The translations under genes and the position numbers were made by a program. Under the pieces are notes generated by a model. The model ran no database searches, had not been told where the DNA came from, and was given only the letters and a program-made list of their open reading frames with translations. DNA of 64,000 nucleotides from CALMFG01 sp963674805 (GTDB lineage Bacteria > Bacillota > Clostridia > Christensenellales > CALMFG01). Shown in pieces: positions 35,555 through 44,507 of the stretch; the stretch's first letter is position 1, and the number at the start of each line of letters is the position of its first letter. Location of the stretch: assembly GCA_963674805.2 (NCBI GenBank), contig CAXXNY010000022.1, forward strand, positions 124,001-188,000. Reading direction: 5' to 3'.

Positions 35555-36436
35555 TTAAAACAATTGCGCAAGCTCAGCGGCAGTCAGAAACTCCGCATCA
35601 ATTGATTTCAACGCATCAATCAGTTTGACGAATTCTTTTCTTGCCTTTGAGCCGCAGCCCTTCACCAGAAACTTATCCGGACAGGTGCCGCCTTCCCCAT
35701 AAGTATACCGTGTTTTACACGGGATAAACTCCCACGGATGAAAATAAAAGCACAATACCGGCTCAATATCTCTGTCCTTTAAATATACGATATGTTTGTT
35801 AACCTTGTCCATCAAAAATGCCGCATTTTTTGTTCTGAATAACGGCCATTGGTCACGGTCCCTTTCCAGTCCGGGATCGTGCGAGGCCATCACCAGATCC
35901 GCAAAATTAGGGATTTCGACGATGCGCATGTCTCCCGTTTTCGTCCAGTCGTCTTTAGACGGATGATACGGTGCCAATTGCTCTTTAAAATAATACATCG
36001 GATAGCTTGTGTCAGATGTATAGCCCAGGTCTTCCAGCGTATTCAAAACCGCTGTTGATGACCAGAGCCGCGGGCACCTGAATGATTTCGGCCGGTAACC
36101 CGACGTCTCTTCAACCCATTCAGTCGCACGTTTCAGCCGCAGCGGCACTTCTTCAGTCAGCAGCGGCATGATTCCGGGTATCGGGAACAGTGCATCACCG
36201 ACCGTTTCATGATAGAGCGAGTGGCATCCGATTTCATTATTCGAATTGAATACTTGTTTTAATATTTTAGGATTGTGTTTCGCAGCATGGCCGGTAAAGT
36301 AGAAAGTCCCCTTTACATCTTTTTCTCTAAAAAGATTCAGTAAAAAAGGGACTCCATGCTTTACGCCGTCATAAAACGGCGTAAAGCTGCCAACATCTGT
36401 TTCAACATCAATACCAAACAATACTTTTGGTCTCAT
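35555..36436 (-). CDS. Polysaccharide-deacetylase-family protein (NodB fold), paralog 1
   Basis: The 293-residue protein of the carbohydrate esterase 4/NodB fold has no signal peptide, so it acts in the cytoplasm. Metal and catalytic motifs are visible: IDVETD (catalytic Asp and ligand Asp), HSLYHE (two His ligands), and RCPRLW in the position of the usual RxPY. The family removes N- or O-acyl groups from sugars, and the cytoplasmic branch also includes C-N hydrolases such as PuuE allantoinase. It is about equally long and clearly similar to the locus-C paralog. Both lie beside sugar importers and creatinase-like M24 genes. Confidence 0.85.
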   Translation of the reverse strand: MRPKVLFGIDVETDVGSFTPFYDGVKHGVPFLLNLFREKDVKGTFYFTGHAAKHNPKILKQVFNSNNEIGCHSLYHETVGDALFPIPGIMPLLTEEVPLRLKRATEWVEETSGYRPKSFRCPRLWSSTAVLNTLEDLGYTSDTSYPMYYFKEQLAPYHPSKDDWTKTGDMRIVEIPNFADLVMASHDPGLERDRDQWPLFRTKNAAFLMDKVNKHIVYLKDRDIEPVLCFYFHPWEFIPCKTRYTYGEGGTCPDKFLVKGCGSKARKEFVKLIDALKSIDAEFLTAAELAQLF

Positions 36437-36459
36437 TTTACCTCTTTGATTGGAATTGA

Positions 36460-37632
36460 CTAAAAATCAAGTTCAACGATTTCGCCAAACGGATCAGCCA
36501 GCATTTCACAGCCGCCTTCTCTGATTACGGTGCCTCTTTCCCATCTGACGCCGAACGTATCACCCATGATAAACGTATCAATCTGGAACGTCATGTTGGA
36601 CTGTAAATCATAATCGGAATTTGTTTCCATCCACGGCGCTTCAACTTCAATCATGCCAAGCCCGTGGCAGGGGCCGTAAACATAGTTTTTTTCATATCCG
36701 CTTTGTTTATAGAACGCATAAAAAGCTTTTGCAACGTCGCTGGACTTCACACCGGCCTTCAGTTGTTTTTCGGTCCAGTTATGGGCTTCTAAGCCAAACT
36801 CAATAATCTCACGGCGTTTTTCAGCAAGCTTGCCCATGCTAACCGGCAAGCCGATACTGGGCGAATAGCCGTCAACGCGCGCAGACAGATTCAGTTGGAC
36901 GATGTCACCTTTTTTTATAACTCTGTCCGGATTTGATCTAGAGATCGCGTGCCGCGTGGACTGTTCGCTGAATACATACATCGGCAGTCCTTCATACTCT
37001 GCGCCGTGCTCATAAATCGCTTTTTGGGCGACGCCAACCATCTGGCACTCGGTAACGCCGGGCTTAAGCGCTTTGATCACAGCATCTGTCGCATATTTTA
37101 CAATTTCAAATCCCTGCCGCAGACATGCAATTTCATTCTCCGACTTGATACTTCTCAGCGCAACCATGATATCATCTGCTCTGACAATTTCCGCCTTTGG
37201 AAACGCGTCTTTAATCGCGTTATAAATAACAATGCTTGTATCTAAAAAGCTGGCAACCCCGATTCTGATATTTTCGCCCTTAACGCCGATTGCCTTAAAC
37301 ACATCGCTGAATTGGCTGGGTGATAATTCCGGATAATTCGGGTCTGCGGATTCCCTGTATGCCATTAATACAAAGATGTCTTTGATTCGGCTGTTATCAG
37401 CCGCAAAAATCTCACTTTCCGGTCCAACCATCAACGCCGCTTTTCCATTTGCTGCAATTGCAACACCAGCGCGTTCAAACACCGGCCAAAATCCGCTGAA
37501 ATATCTGGCGTTTGCAAAATCCGCCTCGTTTGAATTGACGATTAATACATCAAGATTATTTTTTTGCACCAACTCTGCTGCCTTTTTAATTCTTTCTTGA
37601 TATTCCTGTTCTGGTATTCTTGCCTTTTCCAT
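36460..37632 (-). CDS. M24-fold protein lacking metal ligands, creatinase-like (paralog 2)
   Basis: The 390-residue protein is closely similar to the locus-A M24 protein along its full length. The first two metal Asp positions are Asn (VQLNLSARVDGY) and Ser (GYSPSIGLP). His is kept in CHGLGMIEVEAP, and Glu in GVRWERG. The two share unusual strings such as FSGFWPVFERAGVA and YVFSEQSTRHAISRS, so they form one subfamily. Non-peptidase hydrolysis in the manner of creatinase is the best guess. It lies between the rhodopsin-transducer-family gene and the deacetylase-like gene, and GGAG precedes the ATG. Confidence 0.86.
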   Translation of the reverse strand: MEKARIPEQEYQERIKKAAELVQKNNLDVLIVNSNEADFANARYFSGFWPVFERAGVAIAANGKAALMVGPESEIFAADNSRIKDIFVLMAYRESADPNYPELSPSQFSDVFKAIGVKGENIRIGVASFLDTSIVIYNAIKDAFPKAEIVRADDIMVALRSIKSENEIACLRQGFEIVKYATDAVIKALKPGVTECQMVGVAQKAIYEHGAEYEGLPMYVFSEQSTRHAISRSNPDRVIKKGDIVQLNLSARVDGYSPSIGLPVSMGKLAEKRREIIEFGLEAHNWTEKQLKAGVKSSDVAKAFYAFYKQSGYEKNYVYGPCHGLGMIEVEAPWMETNSDYDLQSNMTFQIDTFIMGDTFGVRWERGTVIREGGCEMLADPFGEIVELDF

Positions 37633-37665
37633 GATTTCTCCTCTGTTTTTTATGTCCTGATCGGG

Positions 37666-38040
37666 CTATTCAAAAGGATAGCCCATCACCGTATAGTAAG
37701 CCAGATTTTCCTGTCTTGCGTCTAACCGGCCGTATTGTACGATTACCGGCACCGTACTGCTCACTTTTAGTGCATACTGCTCAGATACCGGAACCACTTC
37801 GCCGTTCATATGCTCGGTATTATGTGTTTGCAGACATTTAACCCGCTGTGCTTTAACCCTCGCTTTAATCCCTTCGCGCGGTGCTTTGTCCTCATAATAA
37901 AATGTCATGGTTACTTCCGCGTCTTCCTGGTTTGGGTTTAGAATCACGATGGATTCGTGCCCTTTCATCGGACTGTCGCCTAACGGCGGACGGTCCCCGT
38001 CCGGGAAGAACCAAACCTTCTTTCCATACTGCTCCATCAT
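37666..38040 (-). CDS. Anabaena sensory rhodopsin transducer (ASRT) family protein
   Basis: The 124-residue beta-rich protein matches the ASRT superfamily: GKKVWFFPDGDRPPLGDSPMKGHESIVILNPNQEDAEVTMTFYYED near the N-terminus and VIVQYGRLDARQENLAYYTVMGYP at the end. The family was proposed to contain small-molecule (often sugar) binding domains beyond its rhodopsin role. No rhodopsin gene is near, and the gene lies in a sugar operon directly after a LacI regulator. A cytosolic sugar or sugar-phosphate sensor or carrier is therefore more likely. Two adjacent ATG codons follow AAAGGGAT. Confidence 0.87.
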   Translation of the reverse strand: MMEQYGKKVWFFPDGDRPPLGDSPMKGHESIVILNPNQEDAEVTMTFYYEDKAPREGIKARVKAQRVKCLQTHNTEHMNGEVVPVSEQYALKVSSTVPVIVQYGRLDARQENLAYYTVMGYPFE

Positions 38041-38076
38041 TTTATCCCTTTCAATTCAATATATTTCGATGCAATG

Positions 38077-39075
38077 CTAAATGCGTACTAATGAATTACC
38101 GATAAAAATCTCGTAATCCAGTTCGATTTGTTTCATTGCCTGATTTTCGTTTTTAATACCGTCCAGAATCCCCATTACAGCTTGTCTTCCGATTTCTTCA
38201 ACAGGCTGCATCACGCATGTCAGCTTTGGCGACATCAGACCTGTTTCATCAATCGCGTCAAAACACACCACCGAAATATCTTCAGGGATTCGCACATCGG
38301 CTTCCCTCAGCCGTTTGATCACGCCGTAAGCCTGCATATTGTTCTGCGCGAAAATGGCAGTCGGCTTTTTCTTCATCGCAAGAATTTGATCCCCGGCGCT
38401 GTATCCGGTCTGGTATTGGAATGTCCCTTTAATAATACACTTATTCGAAAACGTAAGTTTATTATCAATCAGACATTCTTTAAAACCCTGCAGCCGGTCA
38501 TACCCGGTCGTCTCGCTTAAGTCAGCACAAATCATGCATATGTCTTTGTGCCCGTAGTCGATCACCAACTGTGTCAGCTCGTATGCCGCTTTTACGTTAT
38601 TGATGGCAACAAAAGAAAATGGGCGGCTGATTGACGGGATATTGTCGACAAAGACAATATTGCTAAGCGATTTTTCTTCATTATATATGTCGGTCTTGCC
38701 CGCAGTAACGATAATCATACCGCTTACGCTTTTTGATTTTAAAAGTTCGAAATATTCTTGTTCACGTTCAATCTTTTCATCAGAATCGCAGAAAATAATG
38801 CTGTAGCCTTTATTAAGCAATACCTGGTCAATGCTCTTCAACATCTTTGAATAGAAGATGTTTTTGGAGTCAGGTATTATCACGCCGATTGTGGAACTGC
38901 GATTTGTTTTTAAGGCACGGGCAGACTCGTTGGGTTTGTAACCCATTTCCTCAGCCACCTGCATGATGCGCTGGGTGGTTTCCTTGCTGATTCTGCCTTT
39001 GTTATTCAATGCCCGCGAGACAGTAGCAACGGATAAATTCATATGTTGTGCAATGTCTTTTAATGTTGCAGCCAT
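38077..39075 (-). CDS. LacI-family transcriptional regulator (locus B)
   Basis: The 332-residue regulator has a LacI helix-turn-helix (TLKDIAQHMNLSVATVSRALN) with the hinge region RALKTNRSSTIGVIIP and a sugar-binding core. I start at the ATG after GGAGGAGCAT; a longer TTG frame includes that ribosome binding site. It sits at the end of the importer genes. The two 18-base operators at 42839 and 42902 and the related site at 45435 are its likely targets. Confidence 0.93.
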   Translation of the reverse strand: MAATLKDIAQHMNLSVATVSRALNNKGRISKETTQRIMQVAEEMGYKPNESARALKTNRSSTIGVIIPDSKNIFYSKMLKSIDQVLLNKGYSIIFCDSDEKIEREQEYFELLKSKSVSGMIIVTAGKTDIYNEEKSLSNIVFVDNIPSISRPFSFVAINNVKAAYELTQLVIDYGHKDICMICADLSETTGYDRLQGFKECLIDNKLTFSNKCIIKGTFQYQTGYSAGDQILAMKKKPTAIFAQNNMQAYGVIKRLREADVRIPEDISVVCFDAIDETGLMSPKLTCVMQPVEEIGRQAVMGILDGIKNENQAMKQIELDYEIFIGNSLVRI

Positions 39076-39096
39076 ATGCTCCTCCAAAGTTATGTT

Positions 39097-39127
39097 GATG
39101 GAATTGTGAATGAATCACAATTCCATC
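39097..39127 (-). repeat. Intercistronic hairpin after the binding-protein gene (locus B)
   Basis: GATGGAATTGTGA and TCACAATTCCATC form a perfect 13-base stem with a five-base loop between the binding-protein stop and the lacI start. No T-run follows. It may protect the binding-protein message from exonucleases, as in other binding-protein operons. Confidence 0.78.
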
Positions 39128-39138
39128 ATATAAGCTAT

Positions 39139-40143
39139 CTAGTCATAAAGCAACGGTGCAATGTGATCTTCGTCCATGTTGGTGCTGTCGTACCAATAGC
39201 AGCCGGTGTCGATGATCGGGTCAACTTCTTCGCCATTAATCAATTTAACTGCAGCTTCAACAGATTTGTATCCCATACCAATCGGGTCCTGAGTAATCGC
39301 ACCAGCGATTTCGCCAGCTCTGATGGCATCTTTCAATGCTTTTGAGGAGTCGAATCCGATAATGAGAACTTCGCCGATCTTGTTGATTTCTTTAAGTCCG
39401 TTATAAGTACCGACGCAAGCGCCTTCATTAGAAGCATAGATGCAGTCTAAGTCAGGGAATGCTACCATCATGCTCTTTGCGATATCAGCTGATTTCAGAT
39501 GGTCGCCGTCGCCGTACTGAACGTCAACAACTTCCATATCCGGATATTTCGCAATGGTGTCAACAAAACCGTCAACACGCTTTACAGCGTCAACCATTGT
39601 CTGTGAATGTCCGACAATACCGATTGTGCCTTTTTCACCAAGCAGTCTTGCGCAATTTTCTGCTGCCAATGCGCCGGCTGCATAGTTGTCAGTAGAACAG
39701 TGGGTGTCGCCTAAGTCGCCAACTCCGGAGTCGAATCCAACCACTTTAAGTCCGTTTGCTTTTGCAGCTTCTACGTCTGTTCTGATAGATTCCGGGTCGA
39801 TTGCTGCCATACACAGCGCAGCAGGATTCTTGCCGAGTGCAACTTTCATCATATCAACCTGTTTGTCAACCATGGTTTCAGCTTCCGGACCTTCAAATGT
39901 AATGGATACGCCATAGTCCGCTGCTGCTTCTTCAGCACCCTGCTTAACAGCTTGCCAGAACTGATGTTGGAATCCCAGAGCAATAACAGGAATGTAAATT
40001 TCATCAGCTGTTGCTTCAACAGCTTCCCCGGTTTCTTCCACAGCTTCTGTTGCAGCCTGCGTTGCTTCTTCCGCCTGTGATCCGCATGCGGCAAATGAAA
40101 GCAGCAGTGCCAGAATCATGGATAGAGCCAATAATCTTTTCAT
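39139..40143 (-). CDS. Sugar-binding lipoprotein of ribose-type ABC importer (locus B)
   Basis: The 334-residue protein has a lipoprotein signal (lipobox SFAAC), an acidic linker and a type 1 periplasmic-binding fold of the RbsB kind: IPVIALGFQHQFWQAVKQGAEEAA, LKVVGFDSGVGDLGDTHCSTDN and VLIIGFDSSKALKDAIRAGEI. It is distinct from the binding proteins of loci A and C. It delivers a monosaccharide to the importer encoded just upstream. Confidence 0.92.
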   Translation of the reverse strand: MKRLLALSMILALLLSFAACGSQAEEATQAATEAVEETGEAVEATADEIYIPVIALGFQHQFWQAVKQGAEEAAADYGVSITFEGPEAETMVDKQVDMMKVALGKNPAALCMAAIDPESIRTDVEAAKANGLKVVGFDSGVGDLGDTHCSTDNYAAGALAAENCARLLGEKGTIGIVGHSQTMVDAVKRVDGFVDTIAKYPDMEVVDVQYGDGDHLKSADIAKSMMVAFPDLDCIYASNEGACVGTYNGLKEINKIGEVLIIGFDSSKALKDAIRAGEIAGAITQDPIGMGYKSVEAAVKLINGEEVDPIIDTGCYWYDSTNMDEDHIAPLLYD

Positions 40144-40236
40144 TTCTTTTCTTCTCCTTTTTTAATTTCACCCTTTATGGGCTTCAAACTTTCTAATATC
40201 TATTTGTTTGATATTATTTATTAATCATATGTTTGG

Positions 40237-41196
40237 TTACGCACGCTTCTTACGCAGCATATCCACATACACGGCCAGTGCCAGAACAAGACCGACAGCA
40301 ACAAACTGCCATTCCTGCGCAACCGCCATGGCACGCAGACCGTTTTGGAGCTCGCTCATGATAAATGCACCGATCACGGTTCCGATTATCGTGCCTTCTC
40401 CCCCTGCCAGCGATGTTCCCCCGATAACGGCGGCCGCAATTGCTTCAAGTTCATATCCGGGCCCCAACTGCGGCTGTGCGGAGTTGAGCCTGGAAGACAT
40501 GATCAGGCCTGCCATTGCAGAAAAGAAACCGCTTGTCGCATAAACAATAATCAACCAACGATCCACCTTAATGCCAGACAACCGTGCAGCCTCGCTGTTA
40601 GAACCGATTGCGAATGTATACCGGCCGAGCAACGTCTTTGATAAAAGCAGATGCCCGAATACAGCCGTGGCGATAAAGATCACAATGGCATTATAGAATC
40701 CTTCGATTCCGAACGCCGCGCCGAGTGCGATTTTCTGATATCCTTCAGCGCTCGTGAAGTAAATCGGTTTGATGTCTGAGATAACCAGATTAAGTCCCTT
40801 CACCATCATCATCATGGCCATGGTCGCAATAAACGGCGGCAGTTTCATCTTGGCAACCATAAATCCGCTGAGTGCGCCGCACAAAATCCCCATCAGGATT
40901 CCGAAAATGATACAAACCCAAATCGGCCATCCCCAAATCGTGAGCGCTGTTCCGCTCATAACGGCTGTGAATGTCATCACCGGTCCGACCGATAAGTCAA
41001 TGCCTGCGGTGATAATGACAAAAGTAACCCCTATAGCCAGTAAGCCGTTAACACAAGTTGAAAGAACAATGGTCATCACATTTTGATAACTCGCATAAGC
41101 AGGTTTCAGTATGGTGAAAAAAGCAAACAACAGCACCATTACACCAAAGACAATCATTTTCTGCATTCCTGCTTTTTTAAATATCTTTTCTTTCAT
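40237..41196 (-). CDS. Ribose-type ABC transporter permease (locus B)
   Basis: The roughly 319-residue RbsC-family permease has GLLAIGVTFVIITAGIDLSVGPVMTFTAV, GALSGFMVAKMKLPPFIATMAMMMMVKGL, FAIGSNSEAARLSGI and GTSLAGGEGTIIGTVIGA, all typical. There is only one permease gene in this locus, so the channel is presumably a homodimer. The ATG is preceded by GGAGGG; an earlier in-frame TTG is unlikely. Confidence 0.93.
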   Translation of the reverse strand: MKEKIFKKAGMQKMIVFGVMVLLFAFFTILKPAYASYQNVMTIVLSTCVNGLLAIGVTFVIITAGIDLSVGPVMTFTAVMSGTALTIWGWPIWVCIIFGILMGILCGALSGFMVAKMKLPPFIATMAMMMMVKGLNLVISDIKPIYFTSAEGYQKIALGAAFGIEGFYNAIVIFIATAVFGHLLLSKTLLGRYTFAIGSNSEAARLSGIKVDRWLIIVYATSGFFSAMAGLIMSSRLNSAQPQLGPGYELEAIAAAVIGGTSLAGGEGTIIGTVIGAFIMSELQNGLRAMAVAQEWQFVAVGLVLALAVYVDMLRKKRA

Positions 41197-41239
41197 AGTT
41201 CCCTCCAAAAAAATTCACATATTTAATCTTTTGATATAT

Positions 41240-42748
41240 TTATTCATTGATATTGCGCTGCGTTGCGTACTTCATAATGATATCTTGGTTTAAATCAACA
41301 TTCTCAATATCTGCGGTTACGCGCCCTTCGCACATCACAAGAATTCGGTTGCTGATACGCATGACTTCCGGCAGTTCGGACGATATAACGATGATCGCTT
41401 TGCCCTGGCTGGCCAGGTCGTTCAGCAGTTTATAAATTTCACTCTTCGCACCGACATCTATACCACGCGTCGGTTCGTCGAATATCAACACATCGCATTG
41501 GCGCGTCAGCCATTTTGCGATAACCACTTTTTGCTGATTCCCGCCGGAGAGGAACTTAACAATCTGTTTTTCCGACGGTGTTTTAATCGCAAGCGCCCTG
41601 ATTTTATCCTTTGCGTTGGCTATTACCTTTTTATTCTTGATGAAACTTAAGAACCCCACATACTCCAGCATGTTTGCCAGGGCGATGTTAACATCCACAC
41701 CCATACCGAGCGCCAAGCCGTAACGCTTCCTGTCCTCTGACAGATACGCGATTCCGTTTTTTATGGCACTGTTCGGGTCGGTGATTTTAACCTGTTTATT
41801 AAACACTTTCACCACGCCGGAATCCGCTTTGTCTGCGCCAAAGATCGCACGCGCCGTTTCCGTCCGGCCTGCGCCGATAAGTCCGAACACGCCCAGTATC
41901 TCACCCTTCTTAACCGAGAAAGACACATCTTTAACCAGCCGTCCGGCATTGATATTCTCAACTTCCAGCGCGACAGGTGCGTTTTTGTCCAGTTTGTTTT
42001 CCGGTTTTTCAATATATACCGTACGTCCGACCATCATGCTGATTACATCGTCAATCTTGCAGTCCTTAGTCTCAACCGTATCCACATACTGTCCGTCCCG
42101 CATGACTGTGATTCTATCCGATATCTGTTTCAGTTCTTCAAGCCTGTGCGATATATGGATGATTCCCTTGCCTTCTTCTCTGAGCATTTTAATGACACGA
42201 AACAGGTCCGCAATTTCGGAATCCGTCAGCGCTGCGGTCGGTTCGTCCATAATCAGTACTTTGGAGTCATAAGACAATGCCTTTGCAATTTCAACCATCT
42301 GCTGTTTCGCGACTGTCAGATTGCCGACCTTTTCTGTCGGATCAATGTTCAGGTTTAGTTTTTTAAATATCTCTCTGGATTTTTCAATGATTTCTTTATC
42401 ATTCAGGAAAACCTTCAGTTTACCGGACGTTTCCCTTCCGATGAAGATATTCTGGGCCACAGTCAAGTGGTTCATCAGGTTTAGTTCCTGATGGATCATG
42501 ATAATGCCCAGGTCCTGGGACATATTGATGCTCTGGATATCGACTTCCTCTCCCTTGTAGGAGATCGATCCGCTGTCCCTTCTGTGCTCTCCCGTCAATA
42601 CCCTGACAAGCGTTGTTTTGCCCGCACCGTTTTCGCCGACCAGTGCGTGCACTTCGCCCTCACGCAGTTCAAACGATACGTCTTTCAACGCCCTTACGCC
42701 GGGGTATGTCTTATTGATGTTTTTCATCCTTACTAATTCTTGACCCAA
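41240..42748 (-). CDS. Ribose-type twin-domain ABC ATPase (locus B)
   Basis: The RbsA-type ATPase of about 502 residues has Walker A GENGAGKTT, Walker B VLIMDEPTAAL in the first domain, the family's degenerate Walker A (GAGRTE), signature SGGNQQ and an intact Walker B (VLIFDEPTRGID) in the second. AGAGG stands eight bases before a TTG codon at 42748, which I take as the start; a GTG three codons upstream is the alternative. It is the first gene after the operator-promoter region and so leads the importer operon. Confidence 0.93.
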   Translation of the reverse strand: MGQELVRMKNINKTYPGVRALKDVSFELREGEVHALVGENGAGKTTLVRVLTGEHRRDSGSISYKGEEVDIQSINMSQDLGIIMIHQELNLMNHLTVAQNIFIGRETSGKLKVFLNDKEIIEKSREIFKKLNLNIDPTEKVGNLTVAKQQMVEIAKALSYDSKVLIMDEPTAALTDSEIADLFRVIKMLREEGKGIIHISHRLEELKQISDRITVMRDGQYVDTVETKDCKIDDVISMMVGRTVYIEKPENKLDKNAPVALEVENINAGRLVKDVSFSVKKGEILGVFGLIGAGRTETARAIFGADKADSGVVKVFNKQVKITDPNSAIKNGIAYLSEDRKRYGLALGMGVDVNIALANMLEYVGFLSFIKNKKVIANAKDKIRALAIKTPSEKQIVKFLSGGNQQKVVIAKWLTRQCDVLIFDEPTRGIDVGAKSEIYKLLNDLASQGKAIIVISSELPEVMRISNRILVMCEGRVTADIENVDLNQDIIMKYATQRNINE

Positions 42749-42838
42749 AACAAACACCTCTTATTATTTTTTAATTTTGATTTGGTTTGACTAACATCGT
42801 TGTTAATCCGTTATATTTCAAATATATATTCAACAAAC

Positions 42839-42856
42839 GAGTAAACGTTTGCGCAC
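42839..42856 (-). promoter_or_regulatory. LacI-type operator O2 of locus B
   Basis: GAGTAAACGTTTGCGCAC (plus strand) is identical to the copy at 42902, and the two start points are exactly 63 bases apart (six helical turns). The core AAACGTTT with flanking G/C is the LacI/PurR/RbsR-type palindrome. It lies in the leader between the promoter and the importer genes. Confidence 0.85.
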
Positions 42857-42901
42857 GTGCTAAAAAAATATATTTGCTTTAAATGATATTGAATTGTTGT
42901 T

Positions 42902-42919
42902 GAGTAAACGTTTGCGCAC
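42902..42919 (-). promoter_or_regulatory. LacI-type operator O1 of locus B
   Basis: This second exact copy of the 18-base operator begins five bases downstream of the -10 box of the importer promoter, so it covers the transcription start. Repressor bound here would block polymerase, and binding to both sites on the same helix face would allow looping. Confidence 0.87.
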
Positions 42920-42923
42920 ATTT

Positions 42924-42952
42924 ATATTACTACATTTCATGCTGTGTGTCAA
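42924..42952 (-). promoter_or_regulatory. Promoter of the locus-B importer operon
   Basis: On the minus strand a perfect TTGACA (42947-42952) is followed after 17 bases by TAATAT (42924-42929). The -10 box is next to operator O1. Confidence 0.8.
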
Positions 42953-42980
42953 TAAAATTTTCGCAAATGTAGAAAACTGA

Positions 42981-44501
42981 TCATTTAGCACCCAGCCGGT
43001 GCGTTAATGCTCTGGTACTTGGATATACCTTTTTATATGCCGCATACACTTCATCATAATTCTGATGCCGCCGCATATCCGGTTCAAACACCGATTCCTC
43101 GTGTACAAACTGTTTAACAGCTTCACCGTAATCATTCGTTTGATTCAGCGCCATCCAGCAGAGCATCGCCCCAGCCGTACATCCCGCTTCATTGACGCCG
43201 ATTCGAATCACCTCTTTGCCTGAGATGTCCGCTTTCAGCTGCAGCCAGAAGTCAGACTTTGCCCCGCCGCCGACAGCCAATAATGATGCAATGATTCTCC
43301 CCGTACCCCGCTCGATATTTTCGATGTTTTGCCTCAGCTCAAAGGTAATCCCTTCTAAAACGGCCAAAACGATATCTTTTTTTGTGGTATTCAGCGTCAG
43401 CCCGAGAATCACGCCCGTTGCATCCGCATCTTTATACGGCGGCCCTGATCCGGCAAAATGCGGCAGGACAATCAGCCCTGACGGCGCCGTGCTCAGGCCG
43501 GACAGAATCTGCTCATAAATATCTGTTCCCGCCTCATTTGCGCGTCTCTTCTCTTCTTCAAAGAATGTATCCCTAAGCCACTTCAGCATTGCACCGCCGC
43601 AGACATTAGTCGCCGTGCAATTATACATATCTCTGACCACATGCAGGCTGCTTGCGTAATAACCCAGCATCAGGGACTCAGATTCGATTGGTTGGTCTGC
43701 ACTGACACATAGCGCTTCCATCGTTCCCGTGCCGACCATGGCACGTTTATCATCAATCACTCCCGCGCCGAACGCCGCGCAGGATTGGTCAAATCCGCCG
43801 GCAACAATCATTGGAGGTTCTAAGAATCCCAGTTCTTTCGATGCCTTCATTGAAACGCTTCCGATACTTTCGCCGGAGTCAACGCCGGCAGAAAACTGAG
43901 CGGTTTTGATGCCAGCGAAGTCCAGCATCTCTTTCCATACGGTTTTCTTTCTGATATCAAGTATCATCAGCCGGGCCAGGCTTGAAAAACTGCAAGTCGG
44001 ATTAGAAAGTCCTAAACGCAGATAGATGAAATCCTCCCAGGTTAAGAACCGCCAGGTTTGGTTATAAAGTTCCGGTTTGTTTGATTTATACCATAACGCG
44101 CGGTTGATTCCGTACTTACGCGTTGAAACGATTCCGGTTATCTGATAGATCTTCTCAATGCCGAAATGCGCAATAATCTTTCGGTGGCTGTCCTCCCCGC
44201 GTTTGTCGGCCGACATAATAACGGGATGAAGACATACCCCGTTTCGGTCAACAGGAACGATCTCATCCCCCGAAACGCTGGCGCTTAAAGCCTGAACAGG
44301 GTCGTTTTCCAGCTTGGCATTAATCTCTTTGATCATGCTGCACACATAATCCCAAACCAAATCCGCATCCTGCTCAAAGCGGCCCATACTCGGACCGGCG
44401 CTTTTATATTCCCGATAGGCATACGCAAGCGGCTTTCCCTTAATAGAGAAAGCCTCTGCTTTACAACCTGTTGTACCGATGTCGATACCTAACAAACTCA
44501 T
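42981..44501 (-). CDS. FGGY-family carbohydrate kinase (xylulokinase-like)
   Basis: The 506-residue FGGY kinase has the N-terminal ATPase segment LLGIDIGTTGCKAEAFSIKG, the second-domain signature MVGTGTMEALCV and GGGAKSDFWLQLKADISGKEV with later GCTAGAMLCWMAL. It resembles xylulose and gluconate kinases, but the substrate is unknown. It follows the aldolase gene by six bases. In company with a class II aldolase and a PfkB kinase, phosphorylation of an imported ketose is likely. Confidence 0.88.
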   Translation of the reverse strand: MSLLGIDIGTTGCKAEAFSIKGKPLAYAYREYKSAGPSMGRFEQDADLVWDYVCSMIKEINAKLENDPVQALSASVSGDEIVPVDRNGVCLHPVIMSADKRGEDSHRKIIAHFGIEKIYQITGIVSTRKYGINRALWYKSNKPELYNQTWRFLTWEDFIYLRLGLSNPTCSFSSLARLMILDIRKKTVWKEMLDFAGIKTAQFSAGVDSGESIGSVSMKASKELGFLEPPMIVAGGFDQSCAAFGAGVIDDKRAMVGTGTMEALCVSADQPIESESLMLGYYASSLHVVRDMYNCTATNVCGGAMLKWLRDTFFEEEKRRANEAGTDIYEQILSGLSTAPSGLIVLPHFAGSGPPYKDADATGVILGLTLNTTKKDIVLAVLEGITFELRQNIENIERGTGRIIASLLAVGGGAKSDFWLQLKADISGKEVIRIGVNEAGCTAGAMLCWMALNQTNDYGEAVKQFVHEESVFEPDMRRHQNYDEVYAAYKKVYPSTRALTHRLGAK

Positions 44502-44507
44502 TGAATT

